Shown here: positions 1-29,049 of the stretch, one piece after another
Layout of the letters: every line of letters begins with the position of its first letter
Numbering within the stretch: position 1 is the first letter of the stretch
NCBI GenBank assembly: GCA_034096865.1
Contig: JAWQFJ010001124.1
Location: 62,627-126,626 of the forward strand
Direction: 5' to 3'
Length of the DNA stretch: 64,000 nucleotides
Origin: Theodoxus fluviatilis
Taxonomy: Eukaryota > Mollusca > Gastropoda > Cycloneritida > Neritidae
Program-made: the position numbers and the translations under genes
The notes under the pieces: generated by a model
The model's database searches: none
What the model saw: the letters and a program-made list of their open reading frames with translations, nothing else
Told to the model about the DNA's origin: nothing

Positions 1-19
1 TTCCAATTCCCCCACACAG

Positions 20-17204
<17,185 letters not shown>

Positions 17205-18735
17205 ATTGTTCTCGAGTTGTGTTACTGTGTAGTGTGTTACATGACAAAATAGCTTGGCATTGTTTGTTCTGGGTACACAATTGTTCTCATACTTGCCAAA
17301 ATATAGATTTTTCATATACCTTTAAAAAAATTTCTATAGTACTCCATAAAGTAAGAGAAATGTATTCTTTCTCCAGCAAAGTAAGTATTAAGTAGTTAGC
17401 ACCCTGACAATACTGTTTCATGGATGAAGTTGAAGTGGCACCTTTTTTTTCCTGCTTGCCCAAGAATGAAATGACTTTGTTGATTATGGCTGGATATTGT
17501 AAGAAAAATCAGCTTTGTGAGCCTGGTGTATGAAAGTAAATTAGATTTACAGTGTATCACAGAAAATGACAAGGGTGAGCATTTAGAAAAGTATGTGAAA
17601 TATCCTTGAAGGTTCTACACTTTTAAAATCTTTTTGGACAATTTGAGTATTTTTCCTTTATTTTAGGGTTAGCTGTATCTAATGTGCTGAAGGAACATTG
17701 TGTGACTTCAAGAAGACCGTTTTAAGACAAGATTAAGCTCAACCCTTTTTCCATTGCAGTTGTGAACTAGCTGGCATGAGCAATGCACATGACAGTTGAT
17801 TTCAGAGAGAAGGAAGGGCATTTATGGCTAGAGAAGCTATGTCGGCTTCTATTAAATGTGGAAACCTGATTTACCCACTCACAAGTCTATTTCTTCATGA
17901 ATGATATGATGTATTCAGATGTTGCCCCTATCATGCCTGCACTATTTTTGTATCAATCTTTTTACTCTTTTTTTCTTTAGTCTATTGAAGAAAAAATCAT
18001 ATGTATATATTTTTTCATGAAAGAATTGTCGACAGATGTTACAAAGAATACATTTCCAGTACTATGCATCTCATTTTGATAGGAAATTAAGTCAAATTGG
18101 TAGCAAAGAACCACCTGAGTATGTTGAAAAGCTTCCAAGTTACACTTGGAGAAAAGCAGATTATGTCAAGTCAGCATGCATAACTTGCTGAAGTAAAGTG
18201 GCATTCTTGTGATTATTCTGGGAGAGAAAATAATATCTAGAAGCGAAAACAAGCAGCCAAATTGCCGAATGTATATATTGTTATTACCCTACATAGTTTT
18301 CTATGCATAGTCTGTAATGTATCGACGTACTTATATGTAGTGACAGACTCCATACATAAGTTGTACAGAAATAGTGTGGCCCATCCTACCCACATAGGCC
18401 CTGCTGTCTCCCCAGACAGCTTGCAGCCTGTGATATTAGTCGTCTCTGATTGGTTTGATTGACTGTGATACCCCAACATAAAAATGAGTGCATCATATGA
18501 ACCCATTCATTGAAAGGTAATGTACCATAACCCATCATGATGTTCACCTTGTAACCCCCAACACCAATTGATAGCAGGGTTGGTTTCTTAGACAGGTTTA
18601 TGTATGGTCTCTTGAAATTAAAATAATGTAAAAGGAGAATGTCATTAATTTTGTTTTACTGGAGTTTGGAGATTTAAATCGTCTTTTTTTTCCAAACTGC
18701 TGTTAGATGCTTTTTATTCTCTTGTATAGTTTGTT

Positions 18736-18737
<2 letters not shown>
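17205..18737. other. AT-rich stretch after ALMS1-like stop; no gene seen
   Basis: No ORF above about 90 codons, no recognised domain and no clear repeat. Probably 3' UTR followed by intergenic DNA. Confidence 0.5.

Positions 18738-18738
<1 letters not shown>

Positions 18739-18800
<62 letters not shown>
18739..18800. repeat. (CT)n microsatellite
   Basis: About 31 CT units ending exactly where the LINE fragment begins. Confidence 0.97.
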
Positions 18801-18801
<1 letters not shown>

Positions 18802-19215
18802 AGTTTTTCGAGATGTTTATGTTCTTTTTAGGATGGGATTCAGCGATCTGTTCACGCATAAATACAGATTTGCTACGGAGCGAGCTGATAATGCTTACTT
18901 ATGTCAAGCTTGCTATGAAACAGACGAAAATGAACAGCATCTGTTACTTGAATGTCCTGCCTATGAAGATCTCAGACGAATGTATATACGCAGGTTGATG
19001 TTGAATACATATGCCTTTGATGTTAAGGTACTCCTGTCGCTGGAGGAGCCTAAGGCAGTACGAGCGGTTGCAACGTATTTGTATTATGCATTCAAGAGAT
19101 GAAAAGAAGCTGTTTCTATTGCTATGGCCGAAGAGGCATATTATGTGTAATTGTGTTGTGACAGGCCGGTGGCCTAACAAAAATAAACCATTCGTTCGTT
19201 CGTTCATTCGTTCTC
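18801..19215 (+). pseudogene. 5'-truncated non-LTR retrotransposon (LINE) 3' end
   Basis: An open frame to the stop at 19100-19102 contains YLCQACYETDENEQHLLLEC followed by PAYEDLRRMY. The C-x2-C...H-LLLECPAY-LR pattern is typical of the C-terminal end of LINE reverse transcriptase proteins. It is followed by GACAGGCCGGTGGCCTAAC, AATAAACC and a TTCG/TTCA repeat tail. The transcript end plus 3' tail without the upstream ORF indicates a dead, 5'-truncated insertion. Confidence 0.8.
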
Positions 19216-19539
19216 TCTCTCTCTCTCTCTTGTCCTCCCCCCCTCCCCCCATCTCTCTCTCACTGGTTTGTAAAACAATAGTCATGTTTAGACCTTTTAA
19301 TCTTCTTGCATCACTATTTTATGGTGTTAACATGGTCAATCTCACTATCACCAGTAGTTCCCCCCCCCCCCCCCCCCCCCCAAGTCTGCTTTATCAATTG
19401 CTGCAGTGGCACATTGATTTATCGTTTTCTTAAGAATCTTACCTAGTCTCCCACTTTGTTGGTGTCCATAACGTTTTCTTCTCCTCTTGACCAAGCTGTT
19501 CTGCAGTTCACCTCATGTCAGTGTGTATCCTTACTGTTT

Positions 19540-19960
19540 ACTATCATCATCATCACCATCACCATCATCATCATCATTGTCGTCATCGTCGTTATCGTCA
19601 CTGTAGTGAATGACATCATTATCGATGTCGTCATCATATCATCATCACCATCGTTATAATCATCATTGTCAACCATCTTCACCATTATCATTATTGCTGT
19701 ATCATCATCATCGTCATCATTGTTATCATCGTTACCATCATGTTCGTCATCATTGTCGTCATAATTATCCTCATCGTCACCATCATAATCGTCGTCGTTA
19801 TCGTCATCATCATGATCGTTGTCGTAATCATGATCCTCATCGTCATCGTCATGATCCTCGTCGTCCTCATCATCATGATCCTCGTCGTCGTCAATATCAT
19901 AATCTTTGTCATTGTCATCATAGACATTGTCAGCACCATCATTATCAGCAGCAGCACCCC
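19540..19960. repeat. Degenerate (TCA/TCG)n trinucleotide repeat
   Basis: About 420 bp of imperfect TCATCG/CATCAC units. The - strand gives an Asp-rich frame (DDDDED) and the + strand His- or Ile-rich frames; none has flanking coding support. A poly(C) run at 19362-19381 precedes it. Confidence 0.9.
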
Positions 19961-20582
19961 ACCTCCACATCCTGACATCAAAGCAATTGATACCAAAGGC
20001 TCGGGATGATATCAGTTTATTTATTTCAGTTTTGTGAATGTACAGCCAGCTGCGTAGCTGGTTCACATGACCGGATATCTATACCCACCATGCAACGAAT
20101 GCATTGAGAAACTCGAGACCTTCACTAAGAGTCCCCAGTGGATATGCAACATACATTCAATGGATCAAGCAACAACAATTAACAGTTTGCTTATAGAGAT
20201 AATACTGACAACTGTCAAGCACAAGAGTTTTGCTTATTATGAATGAAGACGTTTTCAGAACAAGGAGATGCATCAAAATACTGTAAAATATTTGGGACAA
20301 ATACGAATGCAGAACTTTTTTTTGTGGTCAAGTATGATGCAAACTTAACTCTATACAACAATACTGGTAAGCTGATTTATCAAAATCTGCATACGCCACA
20401 TTACCTCTCCAGTCTGCAAGGAAAACTGGAATTCTTATTACAACATATAGCCAATCGATGGTTTTGCCTCAATTTGAAAACTCTTTGTGGTTGTACAGCT
20501 GTTCCCTTTGATTATATGAAAGGTCATATTTTAGTGGGTAATGAAAGAGAGGAAATCTACACACGTTTACCATGATGTTGTC

Positions 20583-20665
20583 TTTACAACAACAACAACA
20601 AAACAGTTTATTGTGTAGGCCTTTGGCCCATTACAATTTAATACAAAACATTATATTGCCAAAAT
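20583..20665 (-). repeat. LINE-type 3' tail
   Basis: On the - strand: GTAATGGGCCAAAGGCCTAC, ACAATAAACTG, then (TTG)n. The GGCC-n-GGCCTA...AATAAAC layout resembles the tail at 19160-19195, suggesting related LINE families with different terminal repeats. Confidence 0.6.
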
Positions 20666-21582
20666 AATATGATGTTGTCTTGTGGTTATGTAAGATTTTT
20701 GGAGTTTAGTGCTGTTAAAAGTTTTTATTGCTTTTTACCCCATTACACATCTCTATAGCTATACAGAGCTTTTCCGTAACATACACGTGAAGGACGAAAA
20801 GTTTGTTCTCTAAAACAACAATAACAATAAACTTGCATCTCTACCATCACATATCATCCATTATACAGACAACAGCAACAACAACAACAAAAGGGATAGC
20901 AATCACACTGCACTGAAGTTGTGATGTTGATTAACAATTTCAGCTAGATGAAAAATAATAACTTTTGCTAGCACCAGCGACGTGAGATACAGGTATTTGC
21001 CCGAGTTTGGATCGGTCGTGCCTGTCCCCAAAAACCAGAGGAGGACATCAGAAAACTAGCATCATTTATCACTGTCTGATGTGCAACATAAACTGAAAAA
21101 CTGCACGAAGACGATATCTGAGAATAAAATGGAAAAGTTCGTAAACGCCAAGGACCGCTGTGTCGTGTGAAATGGGGGGAAAAAAGTTGGAATGCGCGTC
21201 GTGTCTGTCTATACAGTTTCTAACGACCGCAACTTCGGTCTTTTACCCGTCATACTAAAAAAAAAGAAGACGTTCCCGATCTTATTTTCACAGTCCACGA
21301 ATTCAAAATAGCGTGGACACACAATAAAACCGCAAGGTTTGAAGTAATTCAGTCGAAACTCCGCTTTTTCTGCTGTCTGTCTACAGCGACCACAGCTTTT
21401 ATCGACCGAAACGCAATGTCCATGGTAGGTTTTAATGCATTTTCTAGTAATTTTACGGGTTAGATTAGTGGGATTTAGTATCTGTCAAACTGCTTTTGGT
21501 ATGTTTTTAACCTGCATTGCTTCCTGAAGAGATAGCAGTTGGTAATATCGAAACCATACGAAAAGGAATGCTAATAGGGTAA
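20666..21582. other. Non-repetitive stretch; no gene seen
   Basis: The part from about 21100 to 21450 is richer in CG dinucleotides and could be regulatory, but no first exon with a usable frame was found. Confidence 0.35.
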
Positions 21583-22311
21583 CATAGAGCGTCCTCTACG
21601 AACTTCGTATCGGCATAATTCGTAGCTTAATGAGGCATTATTGCATTCTACGTCACACCTTGTGCTGTCACGTGACATCCGGTTGTCTGTGATATGGTAA
21701 TGAACAAGTGTTGCCCATACGAACTTCGTGAAAACAGACGATTTGCCGAACTCCATTTCGGTGAGTCTTTTTGCATTCTTCCGTTGTCCTAACATTACTG
21801 TAATCACAAGAAAATGATACCATGTCGTTTCAACTGCTGATTTGTAAAATGAAAGGGCTTGACTGACAAACAGTAAACATTCCAGGCATAGTTTAAGCGA
21901 CCAACTGTTTGACCTTCAAAAGACTAGCATCCGAAGAAAATGGCGACCCAAAAGTTGTCACGCTTCAAGTTTTAAATTGCTCGATGTTCCTTACTAGTTA
22001 ATCAAAACATCAAGTTATGCGATGCTTGCCTTATTTCATGAGTAAATGGAAAGTCTGATGCTAAATGTATGGTTATTTAATCGTCAGACGGCTGTTTTGT
22101 GAAATGTGACCCAATTTCGATTCCCTGCAATCTTCATAGTGAACTCACGAAAGTTTGCCAAGAGTTGCGTACCTTCGTTCACAGAAACGAAATTCGTCTG
22201 CTGTTCTATGCGACATGAGAGAAACGAAGTTCGTAACTTTCTTGTGATGCGCGCGCACCCTGATTTAGATACGAATTATGCCGATACGAAGTTCGTGGAG
22301 GACGCACTATG
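21583..22311. mobile_element. Non-autonomous DNA transposon with about 39-bp TIRs
   Basis: The left end CATAGAGCGTCCTCTACGAA, continuing through CTTCGTATCGGCATAATTCG, is matched in reverse complement by the right end (CGAATTATGCCGATACGAAG to GACGCACTATG) with two mismatches. ACGAACTTCGT-like palindromes also recur inside (21718, 22211). Length 729 bp with no transposase frame. A target duplication was not obvious. Confidence 0.8.
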
Positions 22312-23013
22312 ATTCGCTAATGTTGCGAAAAATCCTACTGACCACTTGTCTCTGTGCATCAGCCGTCGCGTGCACGTGGTCTCACGATTCGTCCTCGCTT
22401 GCGCCAGGAAGGTAGGAAGATGGACTCAAGCTGGTGTAACTTACTTGATGTTTATTCCCATTCTAGTAAACTAGAGATTTCGCCTACCGGCAAAAGTATC
22501 TCTAGCACAGTTCACATCACGTGATGGAAGGTTTTTGGCCAATTTATGCAAACGGAGGTCACACGAGAGGCTTGTGGGATAGCCGATGTGCTCCCTGACA
22601 TACGCCGTTAAAGTAGTTCTAAGACTATTTCGCACTAAACTCTTAACTTACTCTTGTTGAGACAACAAACAAGCGTTTATTCGATACAATAAAATGTTTG
22701 TGTTGAAATGGAAACAAGTTTTGACATCTGAATGATTTCTGTAATAGTGGAGAGAAAAATTGTATCAGAACGAACTATTTTGGGCGCAAGGCTGTAATGC
22801 GAAAGGTCAAGCCTATTGCGCATTCATTGCGAACTGCGCCAGAGTCACTACTGACTCGGGTTTACAGAATGGTTTATTCCATGACTTGGCATAGGGTACA
22901 GCAATGGCGGATGCGCTTCAACACGCGCCAACAGCCCCACGAGCTCTCTTCACTCCTACATGCTATTGCTCGGAGCTCTCACTTCCGCTTAATCACATGT
23001 ATATGGTATATAA
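22312..23013. other. Spacer between two DNA elements; no gene seen
   Basis: Contains CACGTG near 22375 and other CG-rich pieces but no ORF with domain or splice support. Confidence 0.35.
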
Positions 23014-23885
23014 TCCCTGCATTCCGTTGCACTCTGCTTCATCTCTGCTACCATATGGTCTTTGCTGCTACGGTGTAGCAGGCTCAGGAGTTTCGATTGG
23101 TCGGTTTCTTTAATTATTTTTAAAACACGTTACCATTAAAAGTAGAGGGTTTTGGAGGCCCCCTTTGAATACACGAATCTCTAATATTATTTCACACTCA
23201 AATTTTTCACTCTTGATCGAAGAAACGACTTAATAAAAACATTAGGGGCGAAAATCCATTTAATAACAAAAGGGAGGTAACCATCACCAGTCATAGAGGA
23301 AGGTCAAAGGAATCCAAAAATGTGTGTCGTCTGCTAAATCGTTACACTCATGGGTATAAATGCCAACGTTTACTACAAATATCAAACCAATGCATACAAT
23401 CCACTCTGGCACGGTGATGAGAGCACGAAAACATTTATTTATTCGAAATTTGACAGCAATCGGCACGTTTGCCACTTCCATTTTATGTAAACTCCATGGT
23501 TCGAAGCATGTTTACCGTGCTTAGTTCTGTTTAGTATGAGCCAATCAAATGCGGCTACGAGTTCTGTAGTTTCATCGTTGCTAGGCTCTAGCTGCTGCGC
23601 GACCTTGACAGGAAGTTGACCTCTGCCACTGGGTGAAACGTCACCAAAAATTGTGTATGAATGATTTTCGACCCTAATATTTTTATTAAGTCGTTTCTTC
23701 GATCAAGAGTGATACATTTGAGTGTGAAATAATATTGGGGATTCATGTATTCAAAGGGGGCCTCCATAATCCTCTACTTTTAATGGTAACGTGCTTTAAA
23801 AATAATTAAAGAAACCGACCAATCGAAACTCCTGAGCCTGCTACACCGTAGCAGAGATGAAGCAGAGTGCACGGAACGCAGGGAT
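23014..23885. mobile_element. Long-TIR (fold-back) DNA element
   Basis: Left arm 23014-23257 and right arm 23659-23885 are reverse complements: TCCCTGC...ACTCTGCTTCATCTCTGCTA, GCAGGCTCAGGAGTTTCGAT, GGCCCCCTTTGAATAC and TCGAAGAAACGACTTAATAA all pair. The left arm has about 20 extra bases near 23045. The 401-bp centre holds a small - strand ORF. Long arms around unrelated DNA recall Mutator-like or fold-back elements, but the superfamily is not proven. Confidence 0.82.
23284..23481 (-). CDS. Small ORF (65 aa) with a membrane-like segment, inside the long-TIR element
   Basis: ATG at 23481, stop at 23284. Residues about 24-41 (VPEWIVCIGLIFVVNVGI) form a plausible transmembrane helix, flanked by a basic N-terminal part. 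A GTGATG near the end could be a splice donor, making this a first coding exon. A CCAAT box lies about 60 bp upstream. I do not recognise the protein. It could be a captured host exon, part of an autonomous element's gene, or chance. Confidence 0.3.
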   Translation of the reverse strand: MEVANVPIAVKFRINKCFRALITVPEWIVCIGLIFVVNVGIYTHECNDLADDTHFWIPLTFLYDW

Positions 23886-24656
23886 AGTGACACGTGGGTT
23901 AGTGGGTAATCTTCCCGGCGACCTCTTCCGTTTCCGCCCCAAGAACCAATCAGGAGGACAGTTACTGAAATCGGAAGTTACACTTTTAAAGCCCCCACCC
24001 CCTTCCCTATAAACAAAGACCAGAGGTCGAGTATACCCCCCTCCCTTACAAACAAAGGAGATGCTGAGTCATCTTGGCTCACGTGCCCCACCTGTCTTTG
24101 TTCAGGGCAGAACAAAGAGAGGTGAATGCGTTCGTCGCTACAGCACAACACGTTAAACAATATGCATTCGTCGCTACGTGAACAATCTATCCAAAACACG
24201 AGCAATTCTACACGACCCTACACAATTCTTTAACTACTTAAACAAACCACCTCCACAAACACAAACAATCTTACACGATTATATCACTTTACATTCTTCC
24301 GCAACACAAACTCTTTTGAGAATGGTTGCCAACGTTTGAATGTTGTCAGACAGCTGTTTGAGGCTGTTAGAATAGAGACAGACGACTGTTTCGGTCATGT
24401 TAATGGAGACAGAACTTTATGTGTGATCCCTTGAATAAGGTGTAGCTGGCTGGTCCCCGAGTTCCAGTCACTGAATTATGTATTTCCTAGATAGGTAGCT
24501 TTTCTGGGGGAGATACTTTTTAAGGATTTGCTGCCCTCACTAGTGGGTAAAAATTAAAAACATAAAAAGACAAAGAAGGTGAAGGAATGGTGAAAGGAAA
24601 ACATTTGTTTAGGGAATAGACTATCTTCAAGTGTGCTTCTTATATGTATATATTTG
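23886..24656. other. Intergenic; no gene seen
   Basis: Pyrimidine-rich and AACA-rich sequence with a short direct repeat (GCATTCGTCGCTAC-like near 24127 and 24165). No supported gene. Confidence 0.4.
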
Positions 24657-24831
24657 GCCAGCCGGGACATCCAAGACTGTGGGAATGTCATAGCAGACGT
24701 AATTCTTTTTATACGTCATCTTGACGCCATTTTTTTCTTTGCTGAAGAAGTTGCCAGAAGGCATCGAAATATTCTTAAAGTAATAACACAGAAAGTCATC
24801 TTGTTTTTTGTTTTCTTTCTCTTTTTTGTAA

Positions 24832-24837
<6 letters not shown>
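24657..24837 (+). repeat. 180-bp dispersed repeat, copy 1
   Basis: Matches 62355-62541 on the same strand: GGCCAGCCGGGACATCCAAG, TTTTATACGTCATCTTGACG, GGCATCGAAATATTCT and AAAGTCATCTTGTTTTTTGT. Next to a (TA)n microsatellite here and a (TG)n there. Looks like a retroelement 3' end; family unknown. Confidence 0.8.

Positions 24838-24865
<28 letters not shown>
24832..24865. repeat. (TA)n microsatellite
   Basis: About 16 TA units, then a T/G-rich run. Confidence 0.95.
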
Positions 24866-24869
<4 letters not shown>

Positions 24870-25064
24870 TTTTTGTTTTTTGTTTTTTTTGGTGGGTGGG
24901 TGGGGGTGGGGGGGCTCTAATAGGCCTACGAATTGTCACTTTTGTTAACATTCATGCTTAATGTCATCTGCCTCATATCTTACCACCGTGCCGTCAAAAT
25001 CAGTATAAGGGAAAAGGAGTCTAAAGGAGCAAAACCCTGAAAAGTATAAAAAGCACTTGAGTAA

Positions 25065-25927
25065 GAACAAGAAGGGCAAAGCCCATACGACTCACATGCT
25101 TGACCTTGACCTTTACATGACATTGACCTTCAGGTGACCTTCAAGGTCAAGGTCAAACAACTAAACCTACCAATGACATCATACACTAAGAAATGCTTTA
25201 CACTTTTTTCCTACCAAAATACGTGACCTTGACCCAAGGTCAAGGTCATCCAAGGTCATGCAACACAAGCTGTTAATTCAAGACATAGGAAGCACAATGG
25301 TGCTTATTGGCACTTTCTACCATGAGATATGGTCACTTTTAGTGGTTCATACCCCATTTTGGTCACATTTCATAAGGGTCAAAGTGACCTTGACCTTGAT
25401 GATATGTGACCAAATGTGTCTCATGATGAAAGTATAACATGTGCCCCACATAATTGTTAAGTTTGAAACAGTTATCTTCCATAGTTCAGGGTCAAGGTCA
25501 CTTCAAAATATGTATACAATCCAACTTTGAAGAGCTCCTGTGACCTTGACCTTGAAGCAAGGTCAACCAAACTGGTATCAAAAGATAGGGCTTACTTTGC
25601 CCTATATACCATAAATAGGTGAGGTATCCAATCTCAAAAACTTTAGAGAAAATTGAGAAAATGTGAAAAATGACTGTTTTTTAGACAACATTTATGGCCC
25701 CTGCGACCTTGACCTTGAAGCAAGGACAAGTCACTATGTATGTTTTTTTAGGCCTTGTCATCATACACCATCATGCCAAATTGGGTGTTGATAGATTTAA
25801 TAGTCTCCGAGAAAAATCCAACGTTAAAGTTTTTCACGGACGCCCGGACGCCCGGACGCCCGGACGCCCGGACGGACGACACGGGTGAGTACATAGACTC
25901 ACTTTTGCTTCGCATGTGAGTCAAAAA
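25065..25927 (-). mobile_element. TCAAGGTCA-rich element, copy 2
   Basis: Reverse orientation to copy 1, full length with both hairpin ends and a CGGACGCC-type microsatellite variant near the 5' hairpin. Intergenic between the two genes. Confidence 0.88.
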
Positions 25928-26411
25928 GGAGAGGAGCCAGAGGTGCAGGGACGTGAAGAAGCAGGAATGGGAAAATGAACAGAGTTGCTGTTTTGTCTAC
26001 ATGTTGCATACCTAAGTGTGTGTGTGTGCGCGCGCGCGTGCGCGTGCTCTTACCTGCATGCATTATTGTTCACAGATATTCTTGTACACCAGATTAGTCA
26101 TCAGTTTTTCATTCCTTACAATTAAAATGTTGTTGCTTTCTTTGTTTATTTACAGTTTATTTAATCAGCTGTCCAACTCCTCATTTTAATGATTATGCAA
26201 AACTTACATTAACTGTGCCTCCACTGAGCTCTGATTTGGGGAGTAGTCCACAAAATCAAACACAAGATATATAGTGCTATATAAATATATATTAGTAACT
26301 AATACTTGTGTTCTGACATTGAGTGCATTATGTGTAAGCCATGAAGAGATCTTGTCTTTGTTTCTTTTTTTACAGAGTCAATAAAAGGCAAGTGTTGTTG
26401 TCTACATTTCA

Positions 26412-26559
26412 ACAAAGTGGAAACTGATTGGTTGGCAATTCGCATCCCAACAACACTTGAACGTTACTAAATTTAACATGGGTGGCGGCCACACTAATTT
26501 ACATACCACAGGTTAGTAAGTACGCAGGAAAAGGGTGGGGTGGGGTGATCTCGTCACAA
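26412..26559 (-). repeat. Dispersed repeat, reverse-complement partner of 7508-7680
   Basis: CTGATTGGTTGG, CGCATCCCAACAACACTT, GGCGGCCACACTAATTTAC and ATCTCGTCAC match the copy in the ALMS1-like intron. Confidence 0.8.
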
Positions 26560-27014
26560 AATCCTTTATACAGCCAAATCTGACCCAACATGTTAACATA
26601 AATGCATAGCAAGTTATGCTGAAGCCCAAGTGAAACCACACAGACATTATCCTCAAAAAAGGAATCTTGGAATCTATATTGTTTTCCGCCCTTTTCACCT
26701 CGTGCCGTTGTTTTTTCATTTTAAAAATAAATTTTATTTAATATAACAGGAAAGAGTCTGTGAAGTTGCATCTACTGCTTTCTTGAGGTAGTCGCAATAC
26801 TCTCTTGCACAATGTAATATAAAACTAAAAACAAATTGATTATTTGAATTCTTTGGACTGAAAATATAGCCCTATTTCCTAAAATTCAGGAGATGCCGCG
26901 TTACATTTCAGTTGATGTTGGTCTGCAATAAAACCTTCCATACTGGTCATTTGTAAAACTTTGGCAATTTTATGTTAAATGCGACTTTAATAAAGCATGC
27001 AAAACATTTTTTTT

Positions 27015-27871
27015 ACAAGAATGGCAAAGCCCATACGACTCACATGCTTGACCTTTACATGACCTTGACCTTCAGGTGACCTTCAAGGTCAAGGTCAAAC
27101 AACTCAACCTAGCAATGACATCATACACTAAGAAATGCTTTTCACATTTTTCCTACCAAAATGCATGTGGCCTTGACCCAAGGTCAAGGTCATGCAACAC
27201 AAAGCTGTTAATTCAAGACATAGGAAGCACAATGGTGCTTATTGGCACTTTCTACCATGAGATATAGTCACTTTTAGTGGTTCACTACCCCATTTTGGTC
27301 ACATTTCATAAGGGTCAAAGTGACCTTGACCTTGATGATATGTGAACAAATGTGTCTCATGATGAAAGTATAACATGTGCCCCACATAATTATTAAGTTT
27401 GAAACAGTTATCTTCCATAGTTCAGGGTCAAGGTCACTTCAAAATATGTATACAATCCAACTTTGAAGAGCTCCTGTGACCTTGACCTTGAAGCAAGGTC
27501 AACCAAACTGGTATCAAAAGATAGGGCTTGCTTTGACCTATATACCACTTGTAGCTAAGGTTGCCATTCTCAATAACGTGGGAGAAAATTGGGAAAATGT
27601 GAAAAATGACTGTTTTTGAGACCACATTTATGGCTCCTGTGACCTTGACCTTGAAGCAAGGTCAAGTCACTATGTATGTTTTTTGAGGCCTTGTCATCAT
27701 ACACCATCATGTCACATTTGGTGTTGATAGACTTAATAGTCTCTGAGAAAAATCCAACGTTTAAGTTTTTTACGCCCGGACGGACGGACGCCCGGACGGA
27801 CGGACGCCAGGACGGACGGACGACACGGCTCAGTACATAGACTCACTTTTGCTTCGCATGTGAGTCAAAAA
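27015..27871 (-). mobile_element. TCAAGGTCA-rich element, copy 3
   Basis: Full-length copy 1.1 kb from copy 2 and in the same orientation. The 3' hairpin stem is damaged (ATGGCAAAGCCC). The 5' side has an expanded, interrupted CGGACGGA microsatellite. Confidence 0.88.
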
Positions 27872-29049
27872 TCTACATTGTTTCAAATAATAATCGTATT
27901 TCACAGATAAGAGCTACCTGCAGACAAGACTGAAATTGATATTTCAAGTAAAAGTGACAATCGCAGCTCAGATGAAAACCAAATGGTGTTTGGTACTTTA
28001 GGTATCTTATTAAGGCCCTACAAAGGGTTAAATCAAGCCGATTGACGATTTGCCTCTCCTCCATGTAGGCACGTATTTGTCTACGCGACAATCACCCAAC
28101 TAAAAATGAACACATTGTCCTTTCCACAGAGGCAACTAAGGAGAGCATAAGATGATGATGATGTTGATATTGATGATGGCCGGTTCCTCAGGTCTGAGGA
28201 CCACTGGAAAAAAGGTGTTTGGTGACATGCCCTCTGATGACAGTGTAGGAAAATCTTTGAGAGACTCTTGTACAAATAGGCTATGGAAATCTCTGGGTAG
28301 GGGTCCTCTGGGCAGCCGATGTTTTCCCCCGTCTTTAATTATCTTCTCATATTATAAGCCATTGTCAAATGCCCCATTTCTGAAAATATAATGAACTTTG
28401 TGTATTGGACCTAAAGGGTGAAATACAAACAAGATAGTTAATGGTTCCAACGATTCAAAAATCTACTGCTATTAAGCAAATGTTTTAGAGTTTGCTACAC
28501 TGGGCCCATTCCCTGCTCTACAACATGGGCACAGATTGATAATCCTGCTTCTCAATTCGGCATCACATATGTTATCCATAGCACACACAGTTTGCCTTGC
28601 CTGGCCCCCCCTCCCCCCCAGTTATATTCCAACCCCCAACTTCTCTCTTTCTCTGAATGCTAACTCAGTATTTTGTCGGTCATTCAACATTTTCATGAAA
28701 ACAATAACCAAGAAATCACACTAAGAGAATTTTAATAACAGTATTTCAAAACTCATACATCCTCACCAACAACAATGAAAAAAAAAAATCGATACCAAAA
28801 AAACATTCATTACTGTTTGTGAGAACCTGGAACAAACAAACAAGTAAACAAAATTTTTGAATATCATACAAAGCAATATTCCAAAACGTGTCTTGAATTC
28901 ACACAGGAAACACAATACCAGTTCATCAGGAGCAAATTCATTGCACCTGAGAATTTTTCTTGTCTTCCTTAGCAACAAGTAGGAAACACAAAGTCAACAA
29001 TTAAAAACATAAAATTTATTAACTTTTCCTCCAACTTTTCTTAGGACCC
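27872..29049. other. AT-rich intergenic; no gene seen
   Basis: No recognised coding sequence or repeat. It could be part of a very long PBRM1 3' UTR or plain intergenic DNA. Confidence 0.35.

Noticed and set aside
18707..19102. Intact host gene with the ECPAYEDLR motif
   Set aside because: The open frame begins inside a CT microsatellite and matches only the very end of LINE proteins, followed by a LINE tail.
19518..20066. Asp-rich 182-codon ORF on the - strand
   Set aside because: Translation of a degenerate TCA/TCG repeat with no flanking exon signals.
20243..20575. 110-codon + strand ORF
   Set aside because: No recognised domain, no clear splice sites or promoter, and average composition; I could not support it as a gene.
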